From DATMFV01 sp035555975 (lineage in GTDB: Bacteria; Verrucomicrobiota; Verrucomicrobiia; Chthoniobacterales; Chthoniobacteraceae), in NCBI GenBank assembly GCA_035555975.1, contig DATMFV010000073.1, positions 8,043 to 72,042 of the forward strand: DNA of 64,000 bases. Reading direction: 5' to 3'. The position numbers were made by a program, and so were the translations under genes. This document shows positions 8,922 to 17,682 of the stretch, in pieces. The first letter of the stretch is position 1. Each line of letters begins with the position of its first letter. A model generated the notes under the pieces. It was not told the origin of the DNA. It worked only from the letters and a program-made list of their open reading frames with translations, and did not search any database.

Positions 8922-10001
8922 ATGAGCAGGATTTCCCAAAAGGAGCTGGCGCGAAGGCTGGGTGTTTCACAGGCCACCGTTTCCGGGGTTTTGAACAACC
9001 ATCCGTCGATCCGCGTGGCCGAAAAGACGCGGGAGCGGATTCTTGCCGCCATCAGGGAAACCGACTACCAGCCGAATCGGATCGCCAATGCGGTCTTCAA
9101 CCGGACTTCGCGCACTGTCGGGGTGATTTATCAGGGCGGTTTTGTCCAGTTGGGGGTCAAGAAACTGGCGGCGGTGGTCAAGGAACTGGTCGCCAGCGAA
9201 TACCTGCCGCTGGTTTACGAACTGCTGCCCTACATGGAAGGGAGCAGCCAGTGCCAGCTTTTGTGTGACATGAAGGTGCAGGGGGTGATCGTCATCAACG
9301 CCAGCTACCCTTTCATGTACGATACCTACCCCCGGTTCTTGAAGGGAAAAGTGAACGTCGTGGCGGTCGATTCTCCATGGGAGCCCCACCTTCACCAGGT
9401 TCATTCCGACCGTCTGCAGGGGTTTGGCATCCTGACCGAGCACCTGATCGCGAAAGGCCACCGGAAAATCGCCGTGCTGGCCAGCCGCGTTCCCTCGCAG
9501 GGCGGCGACTCGCCCTATACCCAGTCGTTCGGGATTCTGCACGGGGTCAGGAAAGCGCTTGGAGAGGCGGGATTGAGCCCCGAGGGGGTTGAAATTTTTG
9601 ACTCCACCGGGAAAGGAGCGCCAAACTGGGGCGATCCCTACCTTCCCGGAATGATCACGATGGGAAGGCTGCTCGATAAAGGATGCCGGCCCGATGCGGT
9701 GATCGCATCGAGCGATTCATGGGCCATCGGCGCGATGCGTGAATGCGCCCGGCGCGGGCTTCGCGTGCCGGAGGATCTCGCCATCGTCGGGTTCAACGAC
9801 GACGTGCAGGCGGAGTATGCAGCAAGCCCCCTGACGACGGTCGCTCCGCCCGTGGAGGAGATGGCGCGGATCGCCGTAGCCAAGGTTTCCGAGCCGTTTT
9901 CCGAAAAAGAGGAGGGTAGCCATGTCACGCTCCTGCCGTGCCGCCTGGTGGTCCGGGAGTCGTGCGGCCGGCCCAACGCCTCTTCGTTGAAGGAAGTGTA
10001 A
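8922..10001 (+). CDS. LacI-family transcriptional regulator
   Basis: 359 residues. The first 25 residues contain the LacI helix-turn-helix (SQKELARRLGVSQATVSGVL), then a hinge region (YQPNRIANAVFNRTSRTVGV). A periplasmic-binding-protein-like effector domain follows, with ASSDSWAIGAMRECARRG and EDLAIVGFNDD. ATG 8922 is preferred over an upstream TTG (8886) because the operator copy lies between them and the HTH then begins at residue 5. Expected targets are its own gene and the 4311-8859 pair, through the shared 17-bp sites. The effector is probably a sugar; which one is unknown. Confidence 0.9.
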   Translation: MSRISQKELARRLGVSQATVSGVLNNHPSIRVAEKTRERILAAIRETDYQPNRIANAVFNRTSRTVGVIYQGGFVQLGVKKLAAVVKELVASEYLPLVYELLPYMEGSSQCQLLCDMKVQGVIVINASYPFMYDTYPRFLKGKVNVVAVDSPWEPHLHQVHSDRLQGFGILTEHLIAKGHRKIAVLASRVPSQGGDSPYTQSFGILHGVRKALGEAGLSPEGVEIFDSTGKGAPNWGDPYLPGMITMGRLLDKGCRPDAVIASSDSWAIGAMRECARRGLRVPEDLAIVGFNDDVQAEYAASPLTTVAPPVEEMARIAVAKVSEPFSEKEEGSHVTLLPCRLVVRESCGRPNASSLKEV

Positions 10002-10148
10002 ACCGGGCGTCGATGCCGGTGGCCGCGTGCAAAGGCGGCGATGTGATCTGACGATGCGCTTGCAGCGGCACCGTCGCGATAACCTGTTTTTTTCAAGTCA
10101 AACCCCCATGAAACCAAACGAGGACGTTTGAGCCTCCCAACCGATCCC

Positions 10149-10925
10149 ATGAAAATGAACTGCCAAGCCTTGAAATGTTTTTCCCTGGCCGTGCTGGCCG
10201 GGTTTCTGATGGTCACCCCCGGCTTTGCCCAGTTGATCGTCGATACCGGCACCGCGGCTCCCGACGACTCCAAAGCGATTGTCCGCGTCAAGGTCGAAAG
10301 CGACGATACCTTGCTGATGTGGCGACGCTATAACTGGAATAGCACCCACGTCCGGCAGATCAACCTCGGCCAGACTTTCCTGGTCTCCGGGGGGGACTTC
10401 ACGGCGGATGCCTTTGTTTTCCGCATCGGTGCGACCGATCAGGCCAATCTGACGGCAGCCTATGGAAAAGCGTTCACCCTTTCCATCTACGAGGTCGACA
10501 CGGAGGTGACCCCGATCGCCGGCATCCCGATCGACGGGACCATCCAGCAGTTTCACGGCAACCTGACCAGCGACTTCGGAGCCAACGATTACCTGACCCT
10601 GAGCCTTAAAACTCCCTTTGCGGGAAAGGCCGACACGCTCTACGGCGTCCTCTTGTCGTTTGATCAGGAAGCTTCCAATCAGGGGATCCAGTTGATCGTC
10701 GGAAAGTCGCCCAATCTCTATCCCGACGGGAACACCTTCCAGCAGGCAAACATCATCGGTTCCAGAGATCTGGAGTATGGCTATATTTCCGGAAAACAGC
10801 TCGACTTCACCGTGCTTGGAGAGGTTGAGGCCGTTCCGGAACCAAAGCTGGCCCACCTGTTGCTGGGCGGCCTGTGCTGCGCCGCGGCGGCCTTGGCGAT
10901 ACGTCGTCGAAAGGTGATTGACTAA
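10149..10925 (+). CDS. PEP-CTERM sorting-domain protein
   Basis: 258 residues. ATG 10149 gives a signal peptide (CFSLAVLAGFLMVTPGFAQ). The body is beta-rich, with no enzyme motif. The C-terminus has VPEPK, a hydrophobic segment and RRRK, the tripartite PEP-CTERM signal recognised by exosortase. It is probably surface-anchored or incorporated in extracellular matrix. The pseudopilin gene begins 23 bp downstream, which matches the PEP-CTERM/pseudopilin pairing seen near 30 and 38 kb. Confidence 0.85.
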   Translation: MKMNCQALKCFSLAVLAGFLMVTPGFAQLIVDTGTAAPDDSKAIVRVKVESDDTLLMWRRYNWNSTHVRQINLGQTFLVSGGDFTADAFVFRIGATDQANLTAAYGKAFTLSIYEVDTEVTPIAGIPIDGTIQQFHGNLTSDFGANDYLTLSLKTPFAGKADTLYGVLLSFDQEASNQGIQLIVGKSPNLYPDGNTFQQANIIGSRDLEYGYISGKQLDFTVLGEVEAVPEPKLAHLLLGGLCCAAAALAIRRRKVID

Positions 10926-10948
10926 ACAGGAAAAGAAACCGACTTTCC

Positions 10949-11698
10949 ATGCCCCTTCGGCCCCGAACCGTGATGAACGCCACCCGCCCGCGCCTCGCCT
11001 TCACCGTGCTGGAGTTGATGCTGGTGATCATCATTGCCGCCGTACTGGCAGTGCTTTCATGGGCGGCCCTCGGCTCGATTTCCCGGCGCGGGGAAAATCT
11101 CCGGTGTGTGAACCACCTGCGGCAGATCGGCGTGGCGATCCATGCCTATGCCGGAGAGTTTCACGGGATGGTGTTGCCGCGCAACTATGGATTGCACCGG
11201 TCGAAGGATGATCCGGACAAGCCGACCGGCGCGGAGCGTGCGTGGTATTCCCGGCTTTACTACCGGCAGTATGTGGCCGATCCCGCGATTTTTTCTTGTC
11301 CTTCCCTGCCGCTTTACCCGAAGGGAGCCAAGCCGACGCCGATCAGGAACGCGGGGGCGGAGACCTATGCCATGCGGAGCTGGGTGGTTCCCGGTAACGC
11401 GTGGGAACCGCAGTCCGAAGAACATAAACCGTTGAGCGCCATCACCGAACCGGCGAATTTCTTTCTCATCGTCGACAGCGTCTGGTTGAGTTCGCGCAAC
11501 CAGGGGTATGGCGTGGCCCCGGGCAACAAGGACCAGAACATCCATGTGCGTCACAACGGGAAAGCCAACGCTCTTTTTGCCGACGGCCATGTCGAAGCTA
11601 AGCCCGCCGCTTATTTCCGCGAACTGGGAAGCGGCAGCCAGGCTCAATACGGCACCGGACGCGACTTTTCGGTATGGGAGGATGCCCAACTGCCTTGA
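10949..11698 (+). CDS. Pseudopilin with H-X9-DG-like C-terminus
   Basis: 249 residues. RLAFTVLELMLVIIIAAVLAVL near residue 16 is a prepilin-type cleavage and methylation region with Glu at mature position 5; the residue before the cleavage site is Ala. The later part has HVRHNGKANALFADGHVEA, the H-X9-DG-like motif. An alternative start is ATG 10973. The gene sits between the PEP-CTERM gene and a Gfo/Idh/MocA dehydrogenase, with 18 bp to the latter. Confidence 0.85.
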   Translation: MPLRPRTVMNATRPRLAFTVLELMLVIIIAAVLAVLSWAALGSISRRGENLRCVNHLRQIGVAIHAYAGEFHGMVLPRNYGLHRSKDDPDKPTGAERAWYSRLYYRQYVADPAIFSCPSLPLYPKGAKPTPIRNAGAETYAMRSWVVPGNAWEPQSEEHKPLSAITEPANFFLIVDSVWLSSRNQGYGVAPGNKDQNIHVRHNGKANALFADGHVEAKPAAYFRELGSGSQAQYGTGRDFSVWEDAQLP

Positions 11699-11716
11699 AA
11701 GCTGAATTTTTTATCT

Positions 11717-13051
11717 ATGTCTCAACACAAAAGACGATTTGCCGCCGTCGGCACGGGAGCCCGGGTGCCGATGTTTCTCGACCCGATCGCCCGTGACTAT
11801 GGCGACCGGTGCGAGATCGTGGCGCTGTGCGACCCGAGCCGCGTCCGCATGGAGTACCATCACCGGCGGCTGGCGGAGCTTTATGGCTACCCCGGCGCCA
11901 TCGGGAAATACCACGCCAACGACTTCGACCGGATGTTGCAGGAAACCCGGCCCGATGCCGTCATCATCTGTTCGGTCGATTCCACCCATCATGACTACCT
12001 GATCCGCAGCCTCGACCACGGTTGCGATGTCATCTGTGAAAAACCGCTGACGGTCGATGAAGAGAAGTGCCGCGCGATCCTTGAGGCAAAGGAACGGAGC
12101 CGCGGCACCGTTCGCGTGGCGTTTAATCTTCGCTGGTCGCCGGGAGTGGGAAGGGTGCGGGAACTGATCCGCGAAGGGGCGGTCGGCACCGTCCGGCAGG
12201 TGACGATGGATTACCGGCTCGATCTTTCGCACGGCGCGGATTATTTCCGCCGCTGGCATAGCGACAAGAACCACTCGGGCGGCCTGCTGGTTCATAAATC
12301 GACCCATCACTTCGACCTCGTGAACTGGTGGCTTGATGCCATCCCGTCCACCGTCTATGCAGCGGGCGATCTGGTATTCTACGGTCGGCAGAACGCCATT
12401 GCCCGCGGGGAGGCTGCCTTGACGCAGTACGGGCGTTACCTGGAGACCTCGCCCGCGCGCGATCCGTTTCACTTCGATCTTCAGGACCCGCATCTCCACG
12501 CCCTTTACCGCGACGCCGAGGCGGAGACCGGCTACATCCGCGACCGGAACGTCTTCCGGGAGGGGATCACGATTGAAGACCTGATGTCGGTGATGGTCCG
12601 TTACCGCAACGGCGCGGTATTGCAATACAGCCTGAACGCCTTTTCGCCGCAGGAGGGGTTTCGCGTCGGGTTCTGCGGCGACCGGGGCAGGCTGGAGTAT
12701 GAAGAGTGGAGGCCGCCCTTTGCCGCCGGAACGGGAGGCGGGGCTCCGGCGGACCGCTCCACGATCACCCGGCGGCTCGTGGTGCAGCCGCTCTTCGGGG
12801 AAGCGTACGAGGTCGGGGTGCCGCACCGGGCGGGGGGGCACGGCGGCGGCGATGTCCTGCTCAAGGACCATCTCTTTTCAGGGGAGGCGCTCTCCGACCC
12901 CGCCGGCCGCCCTGCCGGTGTGGAGCAGGGGGCCGCTTCCGCGCTGGTCGGGATCGCCGCCAACCGGTCGATGGCCACGGGACTTCCGGTGCGGATCGAC
13001 GATCTGCTTTGCCTCAGGCCGGAGTGCGCCCGCCTTTCAGATCTGGCATGA
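11717..13051 (+). CDS. Gfo/Idh/MocA-family oxidoreductase
   Basis: 444 residues. The N-terminal Rossmann fold starts AAVGTGARVP and binds NAD(P). CDVICEKPLTVDEEKC carries the conserved EKP lysine near the nicotinamide. The C-terminal alpha/beta domain includes SGGLLVHKSTHHFDLVNWW, where His residues commonly take part in catalysis. Family members oxidise or epimerise sugars and cyclitols. There is no signal peptide, so it is cytoplasmic. It ends the LacI-linked carbohydrate region, and its last 15 bases overlap the converging PEP-CTERM gene. The substrate is unknown. Confidence 0.85.
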   Translation: MSQHKRRFAAVGTGARVPMFLDPIARDYGDRCEIVALCDPSRVRMEYHHRRLAELYGYPGAIGKYHANDFDRMLQETRPDAVIICSVDSTHHDYLIRSLDHGCDVICEKPLTVDEEKCRAILEAKERSRGTVRVAFNLRWSPGVGRVRELIREGAVGTVRQVTMDYRLDLSHGADYFRRWHSDKNHSGGLLVHKSTHHFDLVNWWLDAIPSTVYAAGDLVFYGRQNAIARGEAALTQYGRYLETSPARDPFHFDLQDPHLHALYRDAEAETGYIRDRNVFREGITIEDLMSVMVRYRNGAVLQYSLNAFSPQEGFRVGFCGDRGRLEYEEWRPPFAAGTGGGAPADRSTITRRLVVQPLFGEAYEVGVPHRAGGHGGGDVLLKDHLFSGEALSDPAGRPAGVEQGAASALVGIAANRSMATGLPVRIDDLLCLRPECARLSDLA

Positions 13052-13753
13052 CCATCGCCTCCGCAAGAGCAGCCACCCGGCTCCGGAGACCACCAGCAGC
13101 ACCAGGCTTCCCGGCTCCGGAACCGCCTGGGTCACCTCCACGCTGTAGGTGAAGAGGTGGGCCGTGGCCGTCCAGTCGAGCGAGAAGGAGGTGACGGGGA
13201 CCTGGAGATCCTGGAAATCCCACTGGAAACTCCAGATGTTGCGCCCCGCTCCGGCGAGAACATCCGGCGCGGGCGCGGCAACGGCGTCGGTCGGCGCGAG
13301 GACGATGGCGGCTCCGTTGAGCGAAAGCATCGGGTAGGCGTCGGGCGTCACAAACTGGCCCCACCCCTCGATGTCGATCTTCAGTTCGATCCAGCCGACG
13401 CCTTCCATCGGGTCGCCCGTGGAAATGCTGAAGTTTCCGCTCCCGCCCTGCCCGCCGGTGTAGACGCCGGGCGGGATGGTGTAGCCCGCAAACGAACCGG
13501 CATACGGGTAGCCGTGCGTCCCCTCCTCCTTGTTGAAGCGGATCGTTGCCGCGCCGGGGCGGTCGGTCTGGGAAGGGAGCCCGTCCTGCCATGAAACCAG
13601 CGAGTTGCCGTAATCCGCCGCTTCGCCGCCCAGCTCGGCGGCAAAGCGGTCGGGGGAAAGGTCGTTCCAGCGGTCGACCACCCGCTGCGCCTGTAGCGGC
13701 AGGCAGAACGCCAGCAGCGCGAGCAACCCGGGCACCCAGGGGAAGCGCTTCAC
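13037..13753 (-). CDS. PEP-CTERM protein
   Basis: 238 residues, starting with GTG at 13753. The start overlaps the stop of the upstream gene as GTGA, which implies translational coupling. Signal peptide: VPGLLALLAFCLPLQAQ. The body is beta-rich (WIELKIDIEGWG, WSFQWDFQDLQVPVTSFSL). The C-terminus has VPEPGSLVLLVVSGAGWLLL followed by RRR. It is probably exported and sorted by an exosortase. The 3' end overlaps the converging Gfo/Idh gene by 15 bp. Confidence 0.8.
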   Translation of the reverse strand: MKRFPWVPGLLALLAFCLPLQAQRVVDRWNDLSPDRFAAELGGEAADYGNSLVSWQDGLPSQTDRPGAATIRFNKEEGTHGYPYAGSFAGYTIPPGVYTGGQGGSGNFSISTGDPMEGVGWIELKIDIEGWGQFVTPDAYPMLSLNGAAIVLAPTDAVAAPAPDVLAGAGRNIWSFQWDFQDLQVPVTSFSLDWTATAHLFTYSVEVTQAVPEPGSLVLLVVSGAGWLLLRRRWSCQI

Positions 13754-14673
13754 GAAAGCGCCTCCTGCTGACGCCTGCGCTGCCGATGGGCGACCCGGCC
13801 AAGCACCAGCACGCCGAGGCCGAGCAGCAGCCAGTGCGACGGCTCGGGCACGGCGGCGACCTGATCAACCTGCGCCCCCGTAATGATCCCGAACGGGAAG
13901 GCCGAGAAGCCGATCTCGTAATCAGTGATCGGACCCAAACCGCTCACGTCCCACTCAAAGGTCCAGAGTTCGCCGTGGTAGGTGTAGCTGTTGGGGGTGC
14001 CGTTGTCGCTTCGGCCCGGCACGATTCCCTGGAGCAGCGATCCGGTCACGCTTCCCGCCGAAATCGTGCCGCCGTTGAGGCTCAGGGTGACGGGGAAGAC
14101 CTCCTGGACAATCCCAAAGGCGGTCAGCCCGAGCGTGTTGTTATAAGGGACGATCGACTGAAGCCGCAGTTGCAGCACCAGCGTCTCCGTTCCGTCGAGG
14201 ATGGAACTGCTGCTGATCGAATAGGTGCCGTTGTTGGTGAACGCACCCGGTTGCTTGAGGGCGTCGAGCCCCGTCTGGTTGAGGGTGCCGGCGAGGATCT
14301 GTTGCGCGAGCCCGAAGTCGTTGACGCTGATCTGCGCCGAGCCGACGCCGTAGTTCATGCTCGTGATCCCGCCATAACCGCCGTAGCCGGTCACCTTGGT
14401 AAAGAGGGCCTGCCCGCCGTTGTCGGAAGTCAGACCGGCTCCCCAGCCCGAGGCGCTGTCGGCCGGGATGACGTTGCCGGTCGCCGTCGTGTAGGCGGAG
14501 CCGCCGCCCGTGGCGGTAAAGAGCCAGCGGTCGCTCCTGCCGCTGTGGGGAGTGGTTTTGAGCCCGAGGTTCACCGAGGCGAGGTCGTCGTCGATGATGC
14601 TCCCGAAGGCGGCGGGCAGCAGGGCGGCGACGAGCACCGGGGTGATCAGAAAGATTTTCGCGGATTTGAACAT
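13750..14673 (-). CDS. PEP-CTERM protein
   Basis: 307 residues from ATG 14673, placed so that the signal peptide (AKIFLITPVLVAALLPAAFG) is at the N-terminus; the open frame extends to 14796. The body is Gly/Ser/Thr-rich and beta-like (GKYGGYGG-type loops, AGSVTGSLLQGIVPG). The C-terminus has VPEPSHWLLLGLGVLVLG followed by a basic RQRRRQQ stretch. The sequence between WDVSGLGPITDYEIG and the anchor resembles the corresponding part of the downstream gene, so the two may be related. First gene of a two-gene unit. Confidence 0.8.
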   Translation of the reverse strand: MFKSAKIFLITPVLVAALLPAAFGSIIDDDLASVNLGLKTTPHSGRSDRWLFTATGGGSAYTTATGNVIPADSASGWGAGLTSDNGGQALFTKVTGYGGYGGITSMNYGVGSAQISVNDFGLAQQILAGTLNQTGLDALKQPGAFTNNGTYSISSSSILDGTETLVLQLRLQSIVPYNNTLGLTAFGIVQEVFPVTLSLNGGTISAGSVTGSLLQGIVPGRSDNGTPNSYTYHGELWTFEWDVSGLGPITDYEIGFSAFPFGIITGAQVDQVAAVPEPSHWLLLGLGVLVLGRVAHRQRRRQQEALS

Positions 14674-14821
14674 AGGGCTGGCAGAGTAGGCCCCGCCCCG
14701 CCCGGCTGCTTTCGCCCCGTTGCTCGGCGACTTCTCTGTCTTGTGTGGAGGCCGATCGCGCATCGGAGGAAAAAAACGGGTTTTCAAACCGGGCAAACCG
14801 CTCTACAACAACTACCTTCCC

Positions 14822-15337
14822 ATGCAGCCACACGAAATTTTTGCCAGAATGCCGTCTGACATCGCGGCGGACCTCTTCACGTTTCTTTTCGAAAAGGAAA
14901 AGGCCCTCTACAAGGCGACGGTGGAGGCGCTCGCCAAGAAGCGCAACCTGCGTCCCGTCTTTGTGGAACGCAAGCCGCGCGCCGAGCGGTTCACCTGGCT
15001 CCAGAGCAACCTCGGCCGCCCCGCTTCCAGTTCGATCGGCGCGCATCTTTTGCAGATCTGGCTGGTGGAGGGGCATGGCTCCCTGCTTTGTGACTTTCTC
15101 GACGCCCTCGGGATCGAGCACGACGAAAACGGCACGGTCAACGAACTGCCGCCCGCTCCGTCGGAGGAGGCGTTGCGCGCCGCGATCGGCCAGGTGCAGG
15201 AGAAGGGGCACGACCCCCGGGTGGTGACGCTCTATCTCCACTCCTTCCAGGCGCTCGACGACGAAGGAGGGTGGAGCACGCTGGCGCACCTGCTGGAGAG
15301 CGATCCGCGGTTCCACCTGGAGCTTCCCGCGGCGTGA
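14822..15337 (+). CDS. Conserved-looking hypothetical protein
   Basis: 171 residues from ATG 14822. No signal peptide or membrane helix; mostly helical, with a charged middle (KKRNLRPVFVERKPRAERF). It contains HLLQIWLVEGHGSLLCDFLDALG and a C-terminal segment AHLLESDPRFHLELP. Family not recognised. It diverges from the PEP-CTERM pair and precedes secG by 121 bp. Codon use is like its neighbours, which supports a real gene. Confidence 0.6.
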   Translation: MQPHEIFARMPSDIAADLFTFLFEKEKALYKATVEALAKKRNLRPVFVERKPRAERFTWLQSNLGRPASSSIGAHLLQIWLVEGHGSLLCDFLDALGIEHDENGTVNELPPAPSEEALRAAIGQVQEKGHDPRVVTLYLHSFQALDDEGGWSTLAHLLESDPRFHLELPAA

Positions 15338-15406
15338 CCCGCACCGGGTTTGGCCGATTTTGGCCGGTTCAACCCGGGCTTGAAAAGCATCGCGACTTCG
15401 GTTCCA

Positions 15407-15426
15407 TTGTAAAAGACCATTTACAA
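15407..15426. promoter_or_regulatory. Inverted repeat upstream of secG
   Basis: TTGTAAA (15407-15413) and TTTACAA (15420-15426) form a perfect 7-bp inverted repeat with a 6-bp spacer, 32 bp before ATG 15459. It could be an operator. No regulator can be named. Confidence 0.3.
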
Positions 15427-15458
15427 GAGCGCCGGACTCCTCCATATTTTCCGCCCTC

Positions 15459-16061
15459 ATGTCCATTTTGATTAACATCCTGCTCGCGCTGAACCTGATC
15501 GTCGGGCTTTTGCTGATGCTGATGACGTTGATGCAACGTCCCAAGCAGGAAGGGCTCGGCGCCGCGTTCGGTGGCGGCATGACCGATAACCTCTTCGGGG
15601 CGCAGACCACCAACGTGCTGGCCTCCATGACCCGTTGGCTGGGCGGGATTTTTCTGGTGCTTTCCCTGACCATCACCGCGCTTTACGCACGGCAGGCGAC
15701 CAGCAAGAGCAAGATCCAGCAGGAGTTGCTCTCGTCGGGTCCGGCTGCGGAAGCTCCGGCGGTGCCGGGCGCTTCGCCTGCAAAGGAAGCGACGCCTGGA
15801 GCGAGCCCTGAAGCAACGGTCGCCCCCGTGCAGGAGGCTTCGCCCGAGGCTACGGCAACGCCTGCCGCTGAAATGACGCCGGAGGCCGTTCCCTCGCCCG
15901 TGGAGGAAAGCACGCCGGAAGCCGCCGCCGTTGCGCCTGCGGATGAAACCACTCCGGAAGCCGCTGCGGCGACTCCGTCCACGACGGCTCCCGAGGCTTC
16001 CGCCATCCCGCAAGACGATGAAGAAGCTTCATCCACGGCGGCTCCCGAAGAGGAGCCTTAA
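15459..16061 (+). CDS. secG: Preprotein translocase subunit SecG with long acidic C-terminal extension
   Basis: 200 residues. Residues 1-75 are a normal SecG: helix 1 (ILINILLALNLIVGLLLMLMT), the QRPKQEGLGAAFGGG loop with the conserved GGG/F region, and helix 2 (WLGGIFLVLSLTITALY). SecG assists SecYE in protein export. Residues about 90-200 are a low-complexity tail rich in Ala, Pro, Glu and Thr, with many TPEA/SPEA units, about doubling the usual SecG length. The tail is probably disordered. The next gene starts inside this one, in another frame. Confidence 0.9.
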   Translation: MSILINILLALNLIVGLLLMLMTLMQRPKQEGLGAAFGGGMTDNLFGAQTTNVLASMTRWLGGIFLVLSLTITALYARQATSKSKIQQELLSSGPAAEAPAVPGASPAKEATPGASPEATVAPVQEASPEATATPAAEMTPEAVPSPVEESTPEAAAVAPADETTPEAAAATPSTTAPEASAIPQDDEEASSTAAPEEEP

Positions 16062-17682
16062 CGGGCTTTCCCGGGGAGGCAGGAAACAGCGATCGTGGTG
16101 GGGCGGACTGCTCGCGCTGGTTCTGGCGGCGGGGTGCCTCTCGCTGGCCGGTTGCGGCCGCTCGCTGCACCGGGCGGACCTGGTCTTTATCAACGGCGCG
16201 GAGCCGGAGTCGCTCGACCCGGCGCTGATCACCGGCCAGCCGGAAGGGCGGATCGTCAACGCGCTTTTTGAAGGATTGACGACATACGGCCCCGACGGAA
16301 AACCGCAGCCCGGCGTGGCCGAACGGTGGGAGATTTCCCCCGACGGGTTGACCTACACCTTCTTCTTCCGTTCCAACGCCCGCTGGAGCAACGGCGACCC
16401 GGTGACGGCAGCCGACTTCGTCGGTTCATGGAAGCGGACGCTCACCCCCGCGACCGGCTCCGACTACGCCTCGCAGCTCTACTTCGTCCGCAACGCGCAG
16501 CCGTTCCACGAAGGAAAGCTGGATGACTTCTCGCAGGTGGGGGTCCGCGCGATCGACGCCCGCACGCTGGAGGTGCGGCTGGAAAACCCGACCGCATTTT
16601 TCCTCGATCTCTGCGCCTTTGTCACCCTCTTCCCCGTTCATCTTCCGAGCGTGGAGGCATTTGGCGACGACTGGACCAAGCCGGAACATCTCATCGGCAA
16701 CGGGGCGTACGTGCTCCGGGAGTGGAAGATCAACGACCGCATCCGCCTGGAGAAAAACCCGCATTACTGGAACCGCTCCACCGTCGCCATGAAGAGCGTC
16801 GATTGCCTGCCGATCAGCAACGCCAACACCGCGTTCAACTTCTACTCCAACGGCCAGGCAGACCTGATGCTCGACAAGGGGCTCGTGCCCAACCAGTTGC
16901 TCGACGAACTCAAAAACCGGGCCGATTTTCATTCCGCGCCGTTCCTCGGGACCTACTTCGTCCGGTTCAACTGCACGCGTCCGCCGTTTGACGACCCACG
17001 GGTGCGCAAGGCGTTTTCGCTGGTGATCGACAAGCCGTTGATCGTCGAAAAGATCACCCGCGCCGGGGAGCCGGTCGCCGACAGCATCGTCCCGCCCGGG
17101 GCCGGGGGATACGAGCCGCCGCCAGGTCCGAAGCGCGACGTGGAACAGGCGCGGGAGCTTCTGGCGCAGGCCGGGTTCCCCGGCGGGGAAGACTTTCCGC
17201 GCGTCAGCTACCTTTATAGCGAAGGGTCGGCCAACGAGGCGATCGCCGTCGAGCTTCAGGCAATGTTCGCGCGCGATCTCGGCATCCGCGTCGACCTTCA
17301 CCGGCAGGAGTGGAAGGTCTACCTTTCGTCGATGAGCCGGATGGATTACGACTTCTGCCGCTCCACCTGGGTGGGGGATTACAACGACCCGAACACGTTC
17401 CTGAACCTTTTTGTCACCGGCGACGGCAACAACCGGACCGGCTGGGGCGACCCGCGCTACGATCGCCTGATCGCCGACGCCGCGCGCGAGGCCGACCCGC
17501 AGGCACGCCTGGCGATCTTCCGCGAGGCGGAGCAGCTTCTCATCACTGAGGAAGCCCCCATCTGCCCGCTCTATTTCATCGTCGGCATCCAGTTTTTCGA
17601 CGCCTCGCGCCTCGGCGGGATCGAGCCGAACATGATCGACGAACACCCGATCAAGGCGATGTACTGGAAGAAGAAACGGTGA
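16018..17682 (+). CDS. Peptide ABC transporter substrate-binding lipoprotein (SBP family 5, OppA-like)
   Basis: 554 residues from ATG 16018, which lies 44 bp inside secG. A long basic N-region (KKLHPRRLPKRS) leads to a signal segment ending LSLAGC, a lipobox whose Cys would be acylated. The body follows SBP family 5: LNP-like start (GAEPESLDPALI), EGLTTYGPDGKPQPGVAERW, TYTFFFRSNARWSNGDPVTAADFVGSW and IGNGAYVLREW. The C-terminus has the usual FREAEQLLITEEAPICPLYF. Such proteins capture oligopeptides for an ABC importer, but no permease or ATPase genes are nearby. The downstream acyltransferase fusion begins at its stop codon (TGATG), implying coupling. Confidence 0.85.
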   Translation: MKKLHPRRLPKRSLNGLSRGGRKQRSWWGGLLALVLAAGCLSLAGCGRSLHRADLVFINGAEPESLDPALITGQPEGRIVNALFEGLTTYGPDGKPQPGVAERWEISPDGLTYTFFFRSNARWSNGDPVTAADFVGSWKRTLTPATGSDYASQLYFVRNAQPFHEGKLDDFSQVGVRAIDARTLEVRLENPTAFFLDLCAFVTLFPVHLPSVEAFGDDWTKPEHLIGNGAYVLREWKINDRIRLEKNPHYWNRSTVAMKSVDCLPISNANTAFNFYSNGQADLMLDKGLVPNQLLDELKNRADFHSAPFLGTYFVRFNCTRPPFDDPRVRKAFSLVIDKPLIVEKITRAGEPVADSIVPPGAGGYEPPPGPKRDVEQARELLAQAGFPGGEDFPRVSYLYSEGSANEAIAVELQAMFARDLGIRVDLHRQEWKVYLSSMSRMDYDFCRSTWVGDYNDPNTFLNLFVTGDGNNRTGWGDPRYDRLIADAAREADPQARLAIFREAEQLLITEEAPICPLYFIVGIQFFDASRLGGIEPNMIDEHPIKAMYWKKKR

